A stretch of 40,512 nt of DNA, from assembly GCA_900544975.1 (NCBI GenBank), contig UQXI01000028.1:1-40512 (forward strand). The letters are read 5' to 3'. Positions 1 through 7,088 of this stretch are shown piece after piece. Position numbers and translations under genes: made by a program. Origin of the DNA: an uncultured Eubacteriales bacterium. Lineage in GTDB: Bacteria > Bacillota > Clostridia > Oscillospirales > Oscillospiraceae. Under the pieces are notes generated by a model. That model saw nothing but the letters and a program-made list of their open reading frames with translations. It ran no database searches and had not been told where the DNA came from. Each line of letters opens with the position of its first letter. Within the stretch, counting starts at the first letter, position 1.

Positions 1-279
1 GAGAACCCCCCATGTCCCCCACCAGAGAAACCACCATGCCACTCACCAGAGCCCCCCTGCCCGCCTGAGCCCTGCCCACACCCAGAGCCACCCTGTGAGC
101 ACCACCCGCCACATCGGGAAGAGCCGTGCAGCGCCCTCGGCTTTCTACAGAACCTGCTCCCTAAAAACATGGACACCGGGGATCTGCTGATGCTCCTCAT
201 CCTCCTGCTCCTCATCCAGGACGGGTCTGAGGATGCACCGTCGGCGTTGTTGACGATTGCGTTGTTTTTCTTGTTGTAG
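1..279 (+). CDS. Pro/Cys-rich small protein with hydrophobic C-terminus (5' truncated by window)
   Basis: The frame is open from base 1 to a TAG at 277-279, giving the last 92 residues of a protein whose start lies outside the window. The first 50 residues or so are built of Pro, Cys, Glu and His in a loose repeat of the PEPPCPPEP type. They are followed by a conserved-looking tail, NMDTGDLLMLLILLLLIQDG, then a few acidic residues and a second hydrophobic stretch ending in FFLL. From memory, this tail (Asp-Thr-x-Asp-Leu-Leu, a run of Leu, acidic break, second hydrophobic run) resembles small membrane-associated proteins common in spore-forming Clostridia, so a sporulation link is possible but inferred. 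The Cys-rich repeat could bind metal or form cross-links. No known enzyme domain is seen. The reverse-strand frame over 145-426 is a shadow. Confidence 0.6.
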   Translation, partial: ENPPCPPPEKPPCHSPEPPCPPEPCPHPEPPCEHHPPHREEPCSALGFLQNLLPKNMDTGDLLMLLILLLLIQDGSEDAPSALLTIALFFLL

Positions 280-328
280 GGCAGTTATATAGTGCTTGTG
301 CTTATGGGGCAGTCTGTCCCTCAAAAAC

Positions 329-372
329 GCCGGAAGTGTAGCACAAATCGAACGGTGTGCTACATTTCCGGC
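329..372. repeat. Long perfect hairpin downstream of the small membrane protein gene
   Basis: Arms at 329-345 and 356-372 form a 17-bp stem with one G-T (G.U in RNA) pair and a 10-base loop. No T-run follows on the plus strand, so it is not a typical intrinsic terminator. It could be an mRNA-stabilising 3' end, a repeat element or an old insertion end. A second short dyad (AGGCGG at 433-438, CCGCCT at 444-449) follows. Confidence 0.7.
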
Positions 373-516
373 TGACATCTGCATCAAAAAGGTATCACAG
401 ACTGGGCTTTCCGGGGAAAGTCGCATGCCAACAGGCGGTCAAGCCGCCTTCGGTAATCGATTTCTACCAAGTCCATAAAATAATTTGTGCATAACTCTTG
501 ACACTACTCATAATAC

Positions 517-591
517 TTGACACTGCCCGTGTTCGAGGACCACTTCACCGTAAAGCTCAAGTCCAGAATTACAATCGACATTGAAGCATAA
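517..591 (+). pseudogene. Remnant of a large serine recombinase gene, extreme 3' end (first copy)
   Basis: Read from 517, this frame ends VFEDHFTVKLKSRITIDIEA and a TAA at 589-591. The pattern V-[FY]-E-D-H-[FY]-T-V-[KE]-L-K-S-[GR] is the usual extreme C-terminus of large serine (resolvase/integrase family) recombinases in gut Firmicutes, and the second remnant just downstream ends in nearly the same way. Nothing upstream of 517 continues the protein, so only about 24 codons survive. It is a dead fragment, evidence of past mobile-element activity rather than a functional gene. Confidence 0.7.
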
Positions 592-616
592 AAAGGCTCC
601 TCGCCGCCAACACCGT

Positions 617-636
617 AATACTACCGTCTCAACATG
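617..636. repeat. 20-bp direct repeat, left copy (partner at 2938-2957)
   Basis: Twenty bases are identical to 2938-2957. Similarity continues weakly for about 16 bases to the right. This copy lies between the two recombinase remnants, inside an 8-bp inverted repeat (CTCGCCGC at 600-607, GCGGCGAG at 636-643). It may be an attachment-site relic or a duplicated piece of recombinase gene. Confidence 0.75.
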
Positions 637-1110
637 CGGCGAGTGCGGAAAACCGTTCAGGCGCATCCATTAGAATAATCGCAGCTGCAAATCCATTGTC
701 TGGCGGTGCGTCAGCAGACTGGAGCCGACCGGGCATGAATGCCACGCGCGGACCGTCAATGAGCTGGAGCTGCAGAGGGTTGTAGTTGCCGCCCTGAACG
801 AGCTGCTGGGCGACCGGGAAGGATACCAGTGCCAGCTCCAGCAGAACATTGCAGCTGTCATTCGTGCCTCGGCCACAACATCCACGGATGCCATTGATGA
901 GAAGCTACTGGCCCTGCAGCAGGAACTGCTCAAAAAGGCCCACAACAAGGAAGCCTACGATGAGATTGCCGATGAAATCTTCGGCTTCGGGAGCAAAAAC
1001 AGCAGACTACCGTTGACACGGCGGCAAGAGACGAGCAGATCACGGTTTATGAGGACCATTATACGGTCGAGTTGAAGTCTGGCCTGAGCGTAAACATAGA
1101 TGCAGAATAA
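632..1110 (+). pseudogene. Degenerate large serine recombinase, zinc-ribbon and C-terminal part (second copy)
   Basis: From 632 the frame reads TCGECGKPFRRIH, then a TAG at 671-673 where a Trp codon is expected, then NNRSCKSIVWRCVSRLEPTG, CHARTV and the coiled helix region NELLGDREGYQ to DEIFGFG. This is the recombinase zinc ribbon (Cys pairs) plus the C-terminal coiled coil of the large serine recombinases that move integrative elements. Near 1000-1005 the reading frame shifts. The other frame carries the true end, ITVYEDHYTVELKSG to NIDAE, with TAA at 1108-1110. The catalytic N-terminal resolvase domain is absent, and a piece before ITVYED also seems lost. With a nonsense codon, a frameshift and missing catalytic domain it cannot be active. 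It marks the end of a decayed integrative element. Confidence 0.85.
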
Positions 1111-1118
1111 TTGTATGG

Positions 1119-1164
1119 GAACAGACCATCCCAGCCATCAAATGGTGGCTGGGGTGGTCTGTTC
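1119..1164. terminator. 19-bp hairpin between recombinase remnant and ATPase gene
   Basis: Arms 1119-1137 and 1146-1164 pair over 19 bp with one mismatched or wobble position and an 8-base loop. The right arm overlaps the stop codon of the ATPase gene (1163-1165). The flanking T content is poor on both strands, so termination strength is uncertain. It is well placed as a shared 3' end for the convergent recombinase and ATPase transcripts. Confidence 0.6.
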
Positions 1165-2740
1165 AATATCGTCCCAAATGTGCTTTTTTATATAACCCAT
1201 AATGGAAACGATATGACATCGTTTTATCGTAAGGTACTTCTGGCGCAATGTTAGTAGGACTTTTCTCTCTATAAGAAAAATGGAAGAATTTTCCCCCTTC
1301 TTCTATTGCCGCAATAACATTGCTATCATATAGGAGCTGCAGAAATGTCTTGGGATCTTCAATGAATTTGGGTATTTCATCGGCGTTATCCAAGATATAA
1401 TCAATGTACTTGTTATACATTTCAATATACTGGTCGAATGAAAACTGCGGTTCTGGGAAAAAGTCAAAAAACTTTTTGAAATGTGTAAAGTCAGTCTCCG
1501 AATAATAAAATGATAATTGATCTTTTAATGAACTAAGAAAATATTCAGAATATAGGTTTTGAAATTCGTCGCTATTGTAAATTTCATAGCTAAACTGCAA
1601 CTTGTTTCCTTTATTGTGACGCTTCATGATATCTTGTTGCAACTTTAGTATTCTCTGAATATCGCGTGGCCGACTTAAGGATATCTTTAAGAATTCCATA
1701 AAAGCTGTATCATATTCTCGGAGAGACGGATTTGAAGATGTAAGCTTCCAATTGAAGTAGCTGTCCCATATATCGGTATCCAACTGCTCATCCTGGTCGT
1801 ATTGCAGAAGCTTGTTTGCCACCTTGTAAAGATTGGAAGATGGATAATCTGCGTATGTAGTTCTCCATTCCAAGAAAACTGAATTGTCGGCAAGCTTATT
1901 TGTTAAGTTTTGCATATTTAATGAGTTAAAAATATCAGGTCGAAGCAAGAGAACAATTCTGATTTGGCCCTTTGAATCCCGAACATTGGAGAATAATTCG
2001 GCGTTTAATGTCCAGCAAGCATTTGCAAGACCCTTTATGCAGTCCAGATATTCCTCGTATGGTATTTGACTTGGCCGCACATCAATTCCATCAATAAACA
2101 ATATTATATTTTTGTTCAACTTAAGAGTACCTAAGCATTCATAAAACTTTTGACAAATATAGTAAAGGTTCATTTGTAACCGCTGCTCATTAAACTCTAA
2201 TGCGGTTCCTGCATTTCCTCCAATTTCGGCGTGCTGACACACTAACTTCGCTGCGACCTCACTTTTGTCAACAATTTTCAGGGCATTAATGATTTCTGGC
2301 GAAAAAGCTTTGTTATAATACTCATCGATGGCATCAAGCAGGCTTCCAAGATTACTTTTATTAAATAGAGAGATAACTCTATCTTCTTCTGCTATGCTTT
2401 TTGAAATTAACAACAGAATAATTGTCTTCCAGATATCAACGTATCCACTTATATCAATTCGATTGCTTTTCTTTAGTTCATAGAACTTTTCATAATCTGT
2501 ACCGTTTATGTATTTTAGGATGGATTTGTTATTTTTATATTCAGAGTTGCTTAAAAACGTGGCATATGCTGTCTTTCCGGTTCCTTTTTCTCCAAGCAGA
2601 AAATAAATATGTGGCTGTAGTAAATCTTCCAAATAAGAGTTTTTTACAAAAACACTTGAAAGCATCTTTTTATTCCCACGCTGGAGATAATTCTGAGCAT
2701 CGGAAAATCCAAGATTCAGTTCACTTATTTTTCTTAACAT
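1163..2740 (-). CDS. P-loop ATPase of an AT-rich island (FunZ / Sll1717-like), possible defence gene
   Basis: This is a 525-residue soluble protein. It opens MLRKISELNLGFSDAQNYLQ, followed by a Walker A motif GEKGTGKTA at about residues 50-58, a Walker B NIILFIDGID at about 211-220, and a sensor-like strand RIVLLLRPDIF at about 261-271. This is the layout of STAND/AAA-type P-loop ATPases annotated as FunZ or Sll1717-family; that assignment is from recall of the family and not proven here. No nuclease or membrane domain is obvious; the C-terminal 200 residues are helical and unassigned. The start has a good site (AAGGTAG, 7 bases before ATG). The gene is much richer in A+T than the genes around it and lies between recombinase remnants and a repeat copy, so it is very likely acquired. 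Lone ATPases of this kind are often found in defence islands, but a role in phage defence is inference. Confidence 0.7.
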   Translation of the reverse strand: MLRKISELNLGFSDAQNYLQRGNKKMLSSVFVKNSYLEDLLQPHIYFLLGEKGTGKTAYATFLSNSEYKNNKSILKYINGTDYEKFYELKKSNRIDISGYVDIWKTIILLLISKSIAEEDRVISLFNKSNLGSLLDAIDEYYNKAFSPEIINALKIVDKSEVAAKLVCQHAEIGGNAGTALEFNEQRLQMNLYYICQKFYECLGTLKLNKNIILFIDGIDVRPSQIPYEEYLDCIKGLANACWTLNAELFSNVRDSKGQIRIVLLLRPDIFNSLNMQNLTNKLADNSVFLEWRTTYADYPSSNLYKVANKLLQYDQDEQLDTDIWDSYFNWKLTSSNPSLREYDTAFMEFLKISLSRPRDIQRILKLQQDIMKRHNKGNKLQFSYEIYNSDEFQNLYSEYFLSSLKDQLSFYYSETDFTHFKKFFDFFPEPQFSFDQYIEMYNKYIDYILDNADEIPKFIEDPKTFLQLLYDSNVIAAIEEGGKFFHFSYREKSPTNIAPEVPYDKTMSYRFHYGLYKKAHLGRY

Positions 2741-2985
2741 AATACTACCTTCTTATTATTTCGTATGACTAATTTCTGATTCACTTACTCAATTTCTCTG
2801 CCCGTTTTCCGTTTCCGCAGATATGTTCTCTTGTACACTTCTGAACAGGTAAGTTGGTCATTTGGATGTCAGCGAATATGGCCTAAAATGCCGAAAATAA
2901 GCGGTTTTTCACACTTTATTTCTCTGCCCTTGACATCAATACTACCGTCTCAACATGTGTAGTATGCCGAAATAAATCCGCCATC
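2741..2985. other. Intergenic region upstream of the ATPase gene
   Basis: This AT-rich 245-bp stretch holds the presumed promoter and leader of the ATPase gene (minus strand) and the right copy of the 20-bp repeat. A 12-bp direct repeat (ATTTCTCTGCCC) occurs at 2792-2803 and 2918-2929. I could not pick a convincing -35/-10 pair. No coding sequence is recognisable. Confidence 0.5.
2938..2957. repeat. 20-bp direct repeat, right copy (partner at 617-636)
   Basis: This copy is identical to 617-636 and ends 29 bases before the epimerase stop codon. It is embedded in a 7-bp inverted repeat (ATACTAC at 2939-2945, GTAGTAT at 2959-2965). With the left copy it brackets the second recombinase remnant and the ATPase gene. 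Confidence 0.75.
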
Positions 2986-4149
2986 TCAATGTCTTCCCCT
3001 ACAAAGTCCCCCACAACTTTTTGTCTGCACCCCAAAATACCCCTCAATCGCATTCGCAATCCTTTCGCAGGCTTTTCCATCCCCATACGGATTCACCGCA
3101 TGTGCCATTCTGGCATAAGCCTCTCCCCCCTGGAGCAGCTCCTGGGTGAGGGACACGATGCGATCTGTTTCCACCCCGGCCAGTTTTGCCGTGCCTGCGG
3201 CAATGGCCTCTGGGCGTTCCGTCTCCCGGCGGAGGACCAGGACGGGTTTGCCCAGGGCGGGGGCTTCCTCCTGGAGGCCGCCGGAGTCGGTGAGGACCAG
3301 GTAGGACCGGGCCATGAGGTTGTGCATTTGGGCCACGTCCAGGGGGGCGATCAGGTGGATCCGGGGGTGGTCCCCCAGGAGGCGGTGGGCGCAGTCCTGG
3401 ACCACGGGGCTCAGGTGGACGGGGTACACCACCTCCACGTTGGAATTCTGCTCCACAATGGTCCGGACGGCGGTGAGAATGGCCTCCATGGGGGCGCCAT
3501 AGTTCTCCCGCCGGTGGCAGGTCAGGGTGATCACCTGTTTTCCCGGGAAATCCAGGCGGTTCAGAGTGTCATCTGCAAAGACAAAATCCGGCTGCACCGT
3601 GGTCTTCATGGCGTCAATGACCGTGTTGCCGGTGATGAAAATCTCTCCTTGGACGGCCTCCCGCCTTAAGTTCTCTGCGTTGGCCCGGGTGGGGGCAAAG
3701 TGGAGTCTGGCGATGTCCCCCACCAGGGTCCGGTTCATTTCTTCCGGGAAGGGAGAATAGGGGTCATAGGTCCGCAGTCCCGCCTCCACATGGCCCACGG
3801 GAATCTTGTGGTAGAAGGCCGCCAAGGCTCCGGCGAAGGTGGTGGACGTGTCCCCGTGGACCAAGACCAGGTCCGGCTCCGCCTCCGTCAAAACCCGCTC
3901 CATGCCCAGCAGGGTTTTGGTGGTGATGCTGGAGAGGGTCTGCTGCCGCTCCATAATGTCCAAATCATACTGGGCCTTCAAATGGAAGATCTCCATGACA
4001 GAGTCCAGCATCTGCCTGTGCTGACCGGTGAGACAGCACAGGCTTTCAAATTCCGGCCGGCTGGCCAGCTCCTGAACCAGGGGCGCCATTTTGATGGCCT
4101 CTGGCCGGGTGCCGAATACGGACATGACTTTGATCTTGCGACTGCTCAT
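2986..4149 (-). CDS. wecB: UDP-N-acetylglucosamine 2-epimerase (non-hydrolysing)
   Basis: This 387-residue cytoplasmic enzyme interconverts UDP-GlcNAc and UDP-ManNAc for teichoic-acid linkage units or other wall polymers (WecB/MnaA family). Near the N-terminus is GTRPEAIKMAPL. Further on are VHGDTSTTFAGALAA, HVEAGLRTYDPYSPFPEE (the Glu residues of the active site) and LTCHRRENYG with the catalytic-region His, and the C-terminal half has LTDSGGLQEEAPALGKPVLV. Length and motif order match the family. The start overlaps the preceding transferase gene by 4 bases (ATGA), so the two are translationally coupled and share one promoter. The last dozen residues (KSCGGLCRGRH) are not family-like, and the stop lies just before the right 20-bp repeat, so the 3' end may have been remade by the insertion of the island. 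Confidence 0.93.
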   Translation of the reverse strand: MSSRKIKVMSVFGTRPEAIKMAPLVQELASRPEFESLCCLTGQHRQMLDSVMEIFHLKAQYDLDIMERQQTLSSITTKTLLGMERVLTEAEPDLVLVHGDTSTTFAGALAAFYHKIPVGHVEAGLRTYDPYSPFPEEMNRTLVGDIARLHFAPTRANAENLRREAVQGEIFITGNTVIDAMKTTVQPDFVFADDTLNRLDFPGKQVITLTCHRRENYGAPMEAILTAVRTIVEQNSNVEVVYPVHLSPVVQDCAHRLLGDHPRIHLIAPLDVAQMHNLMARSYLVLTDSGGLQEEAPALGKPVLVLRRETERPEAIAAGTAKLAGVETDRIVSLTQELLQGGEAYARMAHAVNPYGDGKACERIANAIEGYFGVQTKSCGGLCRGRH

Positions 4150-5249
4150 TTGCTCTCTACCCTCTCTTTTGTCTCTTCGTCCTTCTCTTCGGGCAATTCC
4201 CGCACGCGCTGCTGGTTCCGGTTGAAAATCATCCCGAATCCAATGGCGCCCACCACAAATACGGCGCCAATGAGAATGAGGGCACGTCCCTCCCCAGAGG
4301 AAGTGAGCACCACGGCCGCCAGACCCAGCATGGCCGTCAGCATGTAGGTGATGGCCACGGCCTGCTTTTGGGAAAAGCCCATATCAATCAAACGATGGTG
4401 AATATGCCCCCGGTCCGCCTTCATGGGGTTCTGATGCTTGGCCAGACGGCGGATGATGGCAAAACAGATGTCGAAAATCGGAATCCCCAAAATCAGGAAG
4501 GGAACCGCAAAGGAGATAATCGCGTACAGCTTAAACATCCCCTGGATGGACAACGTCGCCAAAATAAATCCCAGGAATGTGGAGCCTGTATCTCCCATAA
4601 ATATTTTAGCCGGGTTGAAATTATACGGCAGGAAGCCCAGACAGGCTCCCAAAAGGGCCGCAACCACAATGGCAATGTTGTTTTCCGCCACCAGCAGAGC
4701 AATGACCAGAAGCGTTGCCGCAGAAATGGCAGAGACGCCCACGGCCAGACCGTCCAGGCCGTCAATGAAATTTACTGCGTTGGTGATGGCCACAATCCAA
4801 ACAATGGTAATGGGCACAGACCAACGACCCAGGTCCAGGTACTGCACCGAGCTGGTTACAATGGGATTGGTAAAGTAGCGGATGGTACAGCCGTGACTGG
4901 TGACCAAATAGGCGGCAAAAATCTGCACCAAAAACTTGAACCAGGCCCGCAGCGTCAGACAATCATCCAAAACACCCAACACCAAAATGACCACGGCGCC
5001 CAGAAGAATGCCCTGCATTTGTTCCCCCACCTGGGCAAATAATACCACAGTCAGCAGAAACGCAATGGCGATGGCCAGGCCGCCCAGCCGGGGAATGGGC
5101 ACCGAGTGCATCCGGCGTTCATCCTTGGGTACGTCCACTGCTCCCACCTTGTAGGCCACCCGCTTGACAATGGGTGTAATGCCAAAAGAAACTGCAGCAG
5201 AAACCAGCAGCGAAAGCAGCATCAGAACACCAAAGGGAAGTGATTTCAT
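4146..5249 (-). CDS. tagO: Undecaprenyl-phosphate HexNAc-1-phosphate transferase (TagO/WecA family)
   Basis: This 367-residue polytopic membrane protein has about ten hydrophobic segments. It moves GlcNAc-1-phosphate (or a related sugar phosphate) from a UDP-sugar to undecaprenyl phosphate, the first membrane step of wall teichoic acid or surface polysaccharide synthesis. Visible signatures are VLGVLDDCLTLRAW (the paired Asp of the cytoplasmic loop), NAVNFIDGLDGLAVG (the NxxNxxDGxDGL motif), FNPAKIFMGDTGSTFLGF and DRGHIHHRL. The HIHH motif marks transferases that use HexNAc substrates and separates it from MraY. It lies upstream of the UDP-GlcNAc 2-epimerase and overlaps it by 4 bases. A GAGG ribosome site is 7 bases before the ATG, and a good promoter lies at 5354-5382. 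Whether the product is teichoic acid or another glycan cannot be told from this window. Confidence 0.92.
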   Translation of the reverse strand: MKSLPFGVLMLLSLLVSAAVSFGITPIVKRVAYKVGAVDVPKDERRMHSVPIPRLGGLAIAIAFLLTVVLFAQVGEQMQGILLGAVVILVLGVLDDCLTLRAWFKFLVQIFAAYLVTSHGCTIRYFTNPIVTSSVQYLDLGRWSVPITIVWIVAITNAVNFIDGLDGLAVGVSAISAATLLVIALLVAENNIAIVVAALLGACLGFLPYNFNPAKIFMGDTGSTFLGFILATLSIQGMFKLYAIISFAVPFLILGIPIFDICFAIIRRLAKHQNPMKADRGHIHHRLIDMGFSQKQAVAITYMLTAMLGLAAVVLTSSGEGRALILIGAVFVVGAIGFGMIFNRNQQRVRELPEEKDEETKERVESK

Positions 5250-5353
5250 ACTGTTACCTCATTACAAAAGACTCTGCCGGCCATGGACCGTGCAGGAGTA
5301 TTGTTCGACATTTTTTCCTCCCTATCCCGGCAAAGCCTGGAGAGAACGAAATC

Positions 5354-5382
5354 ATTCTACCACATTCCTGCAAATCTGACAA
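5354..5382 (-). promoter_or_regulatory. Promoter of the tagO-wecB operon
   Basis: On the minus strand, TTGTCA (5377-5382) and TAGAAT (5354-5359) are separated by 17 bases, with a TGG extension in front of the -10. This is a near-consensus housekeeping promoter, about 100 bases upstream of the tagO start. Confidence 0.7.
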
Positions 5383-5395
5383 GCACGGGAACCGG

Positions 5396-5427
5396 GGGAT
5401 GGAAAATTTGCCCAATTTCTCCATCCC
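5396..5427 (-). terminator. Weak hairpin after the aminotransferase gene
   Basis: GGGATGGA (5396-5403) pairs with TCCATCCC (5420-5427). It sits just past the aminotransferase stop in its direction of reading. The T content after the stem is low, so termination is uncertain. Confidence 0.4.
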
Positions 5428-5435
5428 GGAAAGCG

Positions 5436-6716
5436 TTACGCCTCCCGGATACGTTTTTCCAGTGCAGCCTGGCGAATGCACAGGCAGAAAATGGTCATGG
5501 CCTGCTCCAGCTCTTCCACGGGAGGCAGACTGGGGGCGATGCGAATGTTGCTGTCCTGGGGGTCCACGCCGTAGGGATAGGTAGCGCCGGCTGCCGTCAT
5601 GACCACGCCAGCCTCTTTGCACAGCTCCAGGGCCCGTTTGGCCGTCCCTGCGGGGGCATAGTACGAGACAAAATAGCCGCCCTTGGGCCGCTGCCAATGG
5701 CCCAATCCCCGGGGAGCCAACTCCCGTTCCAGGGTATCCAACACCATTTGGAACTTGGGCTTCAGAATGCGCCCATGCCTGGCCATGAGCTCCAGGGTAT
5801 GGGCCCGATCCTGTAAATACAACACATGGCGAAGCTGGTTCACCTTGTCGTAGGAGATCATTTGCACCCCCATCCGTTTCTGCATATACTGGATATTGGC
5901 CTCCGATGCAGCCATCACGGACATTCCGGCGCCAGGCAGGGTAATTTTGGAGGTGGAAGCAAATTCAAAGACCATATCCGGGTTCCCCGCCTCCCGGCAC
6001 AGGGTCAGGATATCCGGAAATGGGACGTAGGGACCGTCAAACTCATGCATACAATAGGCGTTGTCCCACATCAGGACAAAATCCGGCGCAGCGGGCCGCA
6101 AACCGGCCAGGCGGCGAATGGTTTCCTGAGAATAGACGATACCGTCGGGATTGGAATACTTGGGTACACACCAGATGCCTTTCACCGCCGGATCCCGGAC
6201 CAGCTCCTCCACCCGATCCATATCCGGGCCGGTTTCGGTCATGGCAATGGGAATGAGTTCTGCGCCAAAGGACTCTGTGATTCGGAAATGCCGGTCATAG
6301 CCCGGCGCGGGGCAGAGAAACTTCACCCGGTCCAGACGGCACCAAGGTGTTTCGCTATGTAGGAGGCCATGGGTATAGGCTTTGGAAATGAGATCATACA
6401 TCAGGGTCAGGCTGGCGCTTCCGCCGGCAATGGTCTCTTCCATCCGGCAGCCCAGGACATCGGCCCAATACCGCCGGGCAGCAGGCAAACCGGCCAGCTC
6501 CCCATAGTTGCGGGCGTCGATTCCGTCGGAGATGCACTGCTCCGGCTGTGTCAGGACAGTCAGTATGTCGCTGACCATGTCCAGCTGCGCGCGCCCCGGC
6601 TTGCCCCGGGCCATGTTCAGCTTCAGCCCCCGGGCCTTCCAGGCATCCAACTCTTGCTGCACCTGACGCAGCTCCTGCTCCAAACCGGTGGAATTGAGAT
6701 TCTGATAAGATTGCAT
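5436..6716 (-). CDS. PLP-dependent aspartate-type aminotransferase (class I, MocR-like AAT)
   Basis: This 426-residue fold-type I aminotransferase probably moves the amino group of aspartate or another amino acid to 2-oxoglutarate. It has the glycine-rich N-terminal MARGKPGRAQLDM, the substrate loop CPAPGYDRHF, CVPKYSNPDGIVYS (Asn-Pro of the PLP pocket), WDNAYCMHEF (Asp that holds the pyridine nitrogen) and the Schiff-base lysine in FASTSKITLPGAG at about residue 257. The motif set matches the type If aspartate aminotransferases (Pfam Aminotran_MocR). The longer frame begins at 6764, but the ATG at 6716 is preferred: it has an AAAGGA site 8-10 bases upstream and the 16 extra residues are not conserved-looking. 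It is divergent from glnN, which fits a joint role in nitrogen metabolism. Confidence 0.88.
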   Translation of the reverse strand: MQSYQNLNSTGLEQELRQVQQELDAWKARGLKLNMARGKPGRAQLDMVSDILTVLTQPEQCISDGIDARNYGELAGLPAARRYWADVLGCRMEETIAGGSASLTLMYDLISKAYTHGLLHSETPWCRLDRVKFLCPAPGYDRHFRITESFGAELIPIAMTETGPDMDRVEELVRDPAVKGIWCVPKYSNPDGIVYSQETIRRLAGLRPAAPDFVLMWDNAYCMHEFDGPYVPFPDILTLCREAGNPDMVFEFASTSKITLPGAGMSVMAASEANIQYMQKRMGVQMISYDKVNQLRHVLYLQDRAHTLELMARHGRILKPKFQMVLDTLERELAPRGLGHWQRPKGGYFVSYYAPAGTAKRALELCKEAGVVMTAAGATYPYGVDPQDSNIRIAPSLPPVEELEQAMTIFCLCIRQAALEKRIREA

Positions 6717-6773
6717 GATGACAGTCCTTTCTCCCTGCCTGTTCACAGGGGTCAAAATCAGCATTGCGCTTCC

Positions 6774-6802
6774 ATTATATGAGAAATCGGGTCAGATTGC
6801 AA
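6774..6802 (-). promoter_or_regulatory. Promoter of the aminotransferase gene
   Basis: On the minus strand, TTGCAA (6797-6802) and a perfect TATAAT (6774-6779) are 17 bases apart. The -35 box is the centre of a 14-bp palindrome. The leader also carries the dyad CCTGTTCACAGG at 6738-6749. Confidence 0.8.
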
Positions 6803-6806
6803 TCTG
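6793..6806. promoter_or_regulatory. Palindrome over the aminotransferase -35 box (candidate operator)
   Basis: CAGATTGCAATCTG is a perfect 14-bp palindrome centred on the -35 hexamer. A sister site, CAAGTTGCAACTTG, covers the glpK -35 box at 17036-17049. Binding here would block RNA polymerase, so a repressor is the likeliest partner; its identity is unknown. Confidence 0.45.
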
Positions 6807-6930
6807 GGATTTTCAAAAACCCAAAATACTAGGAACTGCTGGGGAATATGCACAAAAAGCGGCTTCTGAAATTATGCGGATTGCCCAAAAGTTTTTCGAG
6901 TTTTTTGTTAATTTCATACAAAATTCCACG

Positions 6931-6959
6931 TTGCATTTTGAGCTCGGGTGGAATAGTAT
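6931..6959 (+). promoter_or_regulatory. Likely promoter of glnN
   Basis: TTGCAT (6931-6936) and TAGTAT (6954-6959) are 17 bases apart, leaving a leader of about 120 bases before glnN. The 6717-7088 gap therefore holds two divergent promoters; no gene or riboswitch was recognised in it. Confidence 0.5.
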
Positions 6960-7088
6960 TTGATACATATTGGAGATTTTTCTGCAAAAAAGCAGAACTC
7001 TGCCACAGTCCACACATCCGCTCCACCCAGAGGACCAAAGCGTCTTTTTTCTGTCCGCAAACGCAACCAGTGAAAGGAAAGGGATTCC

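Noticed and set aside
497..524. CTTGACACT direct repeat (497-505 and 516-524) as iterons of an origin
   Set aside because: Only two copies, in decayed recombinase DNA, with no replication gene near.
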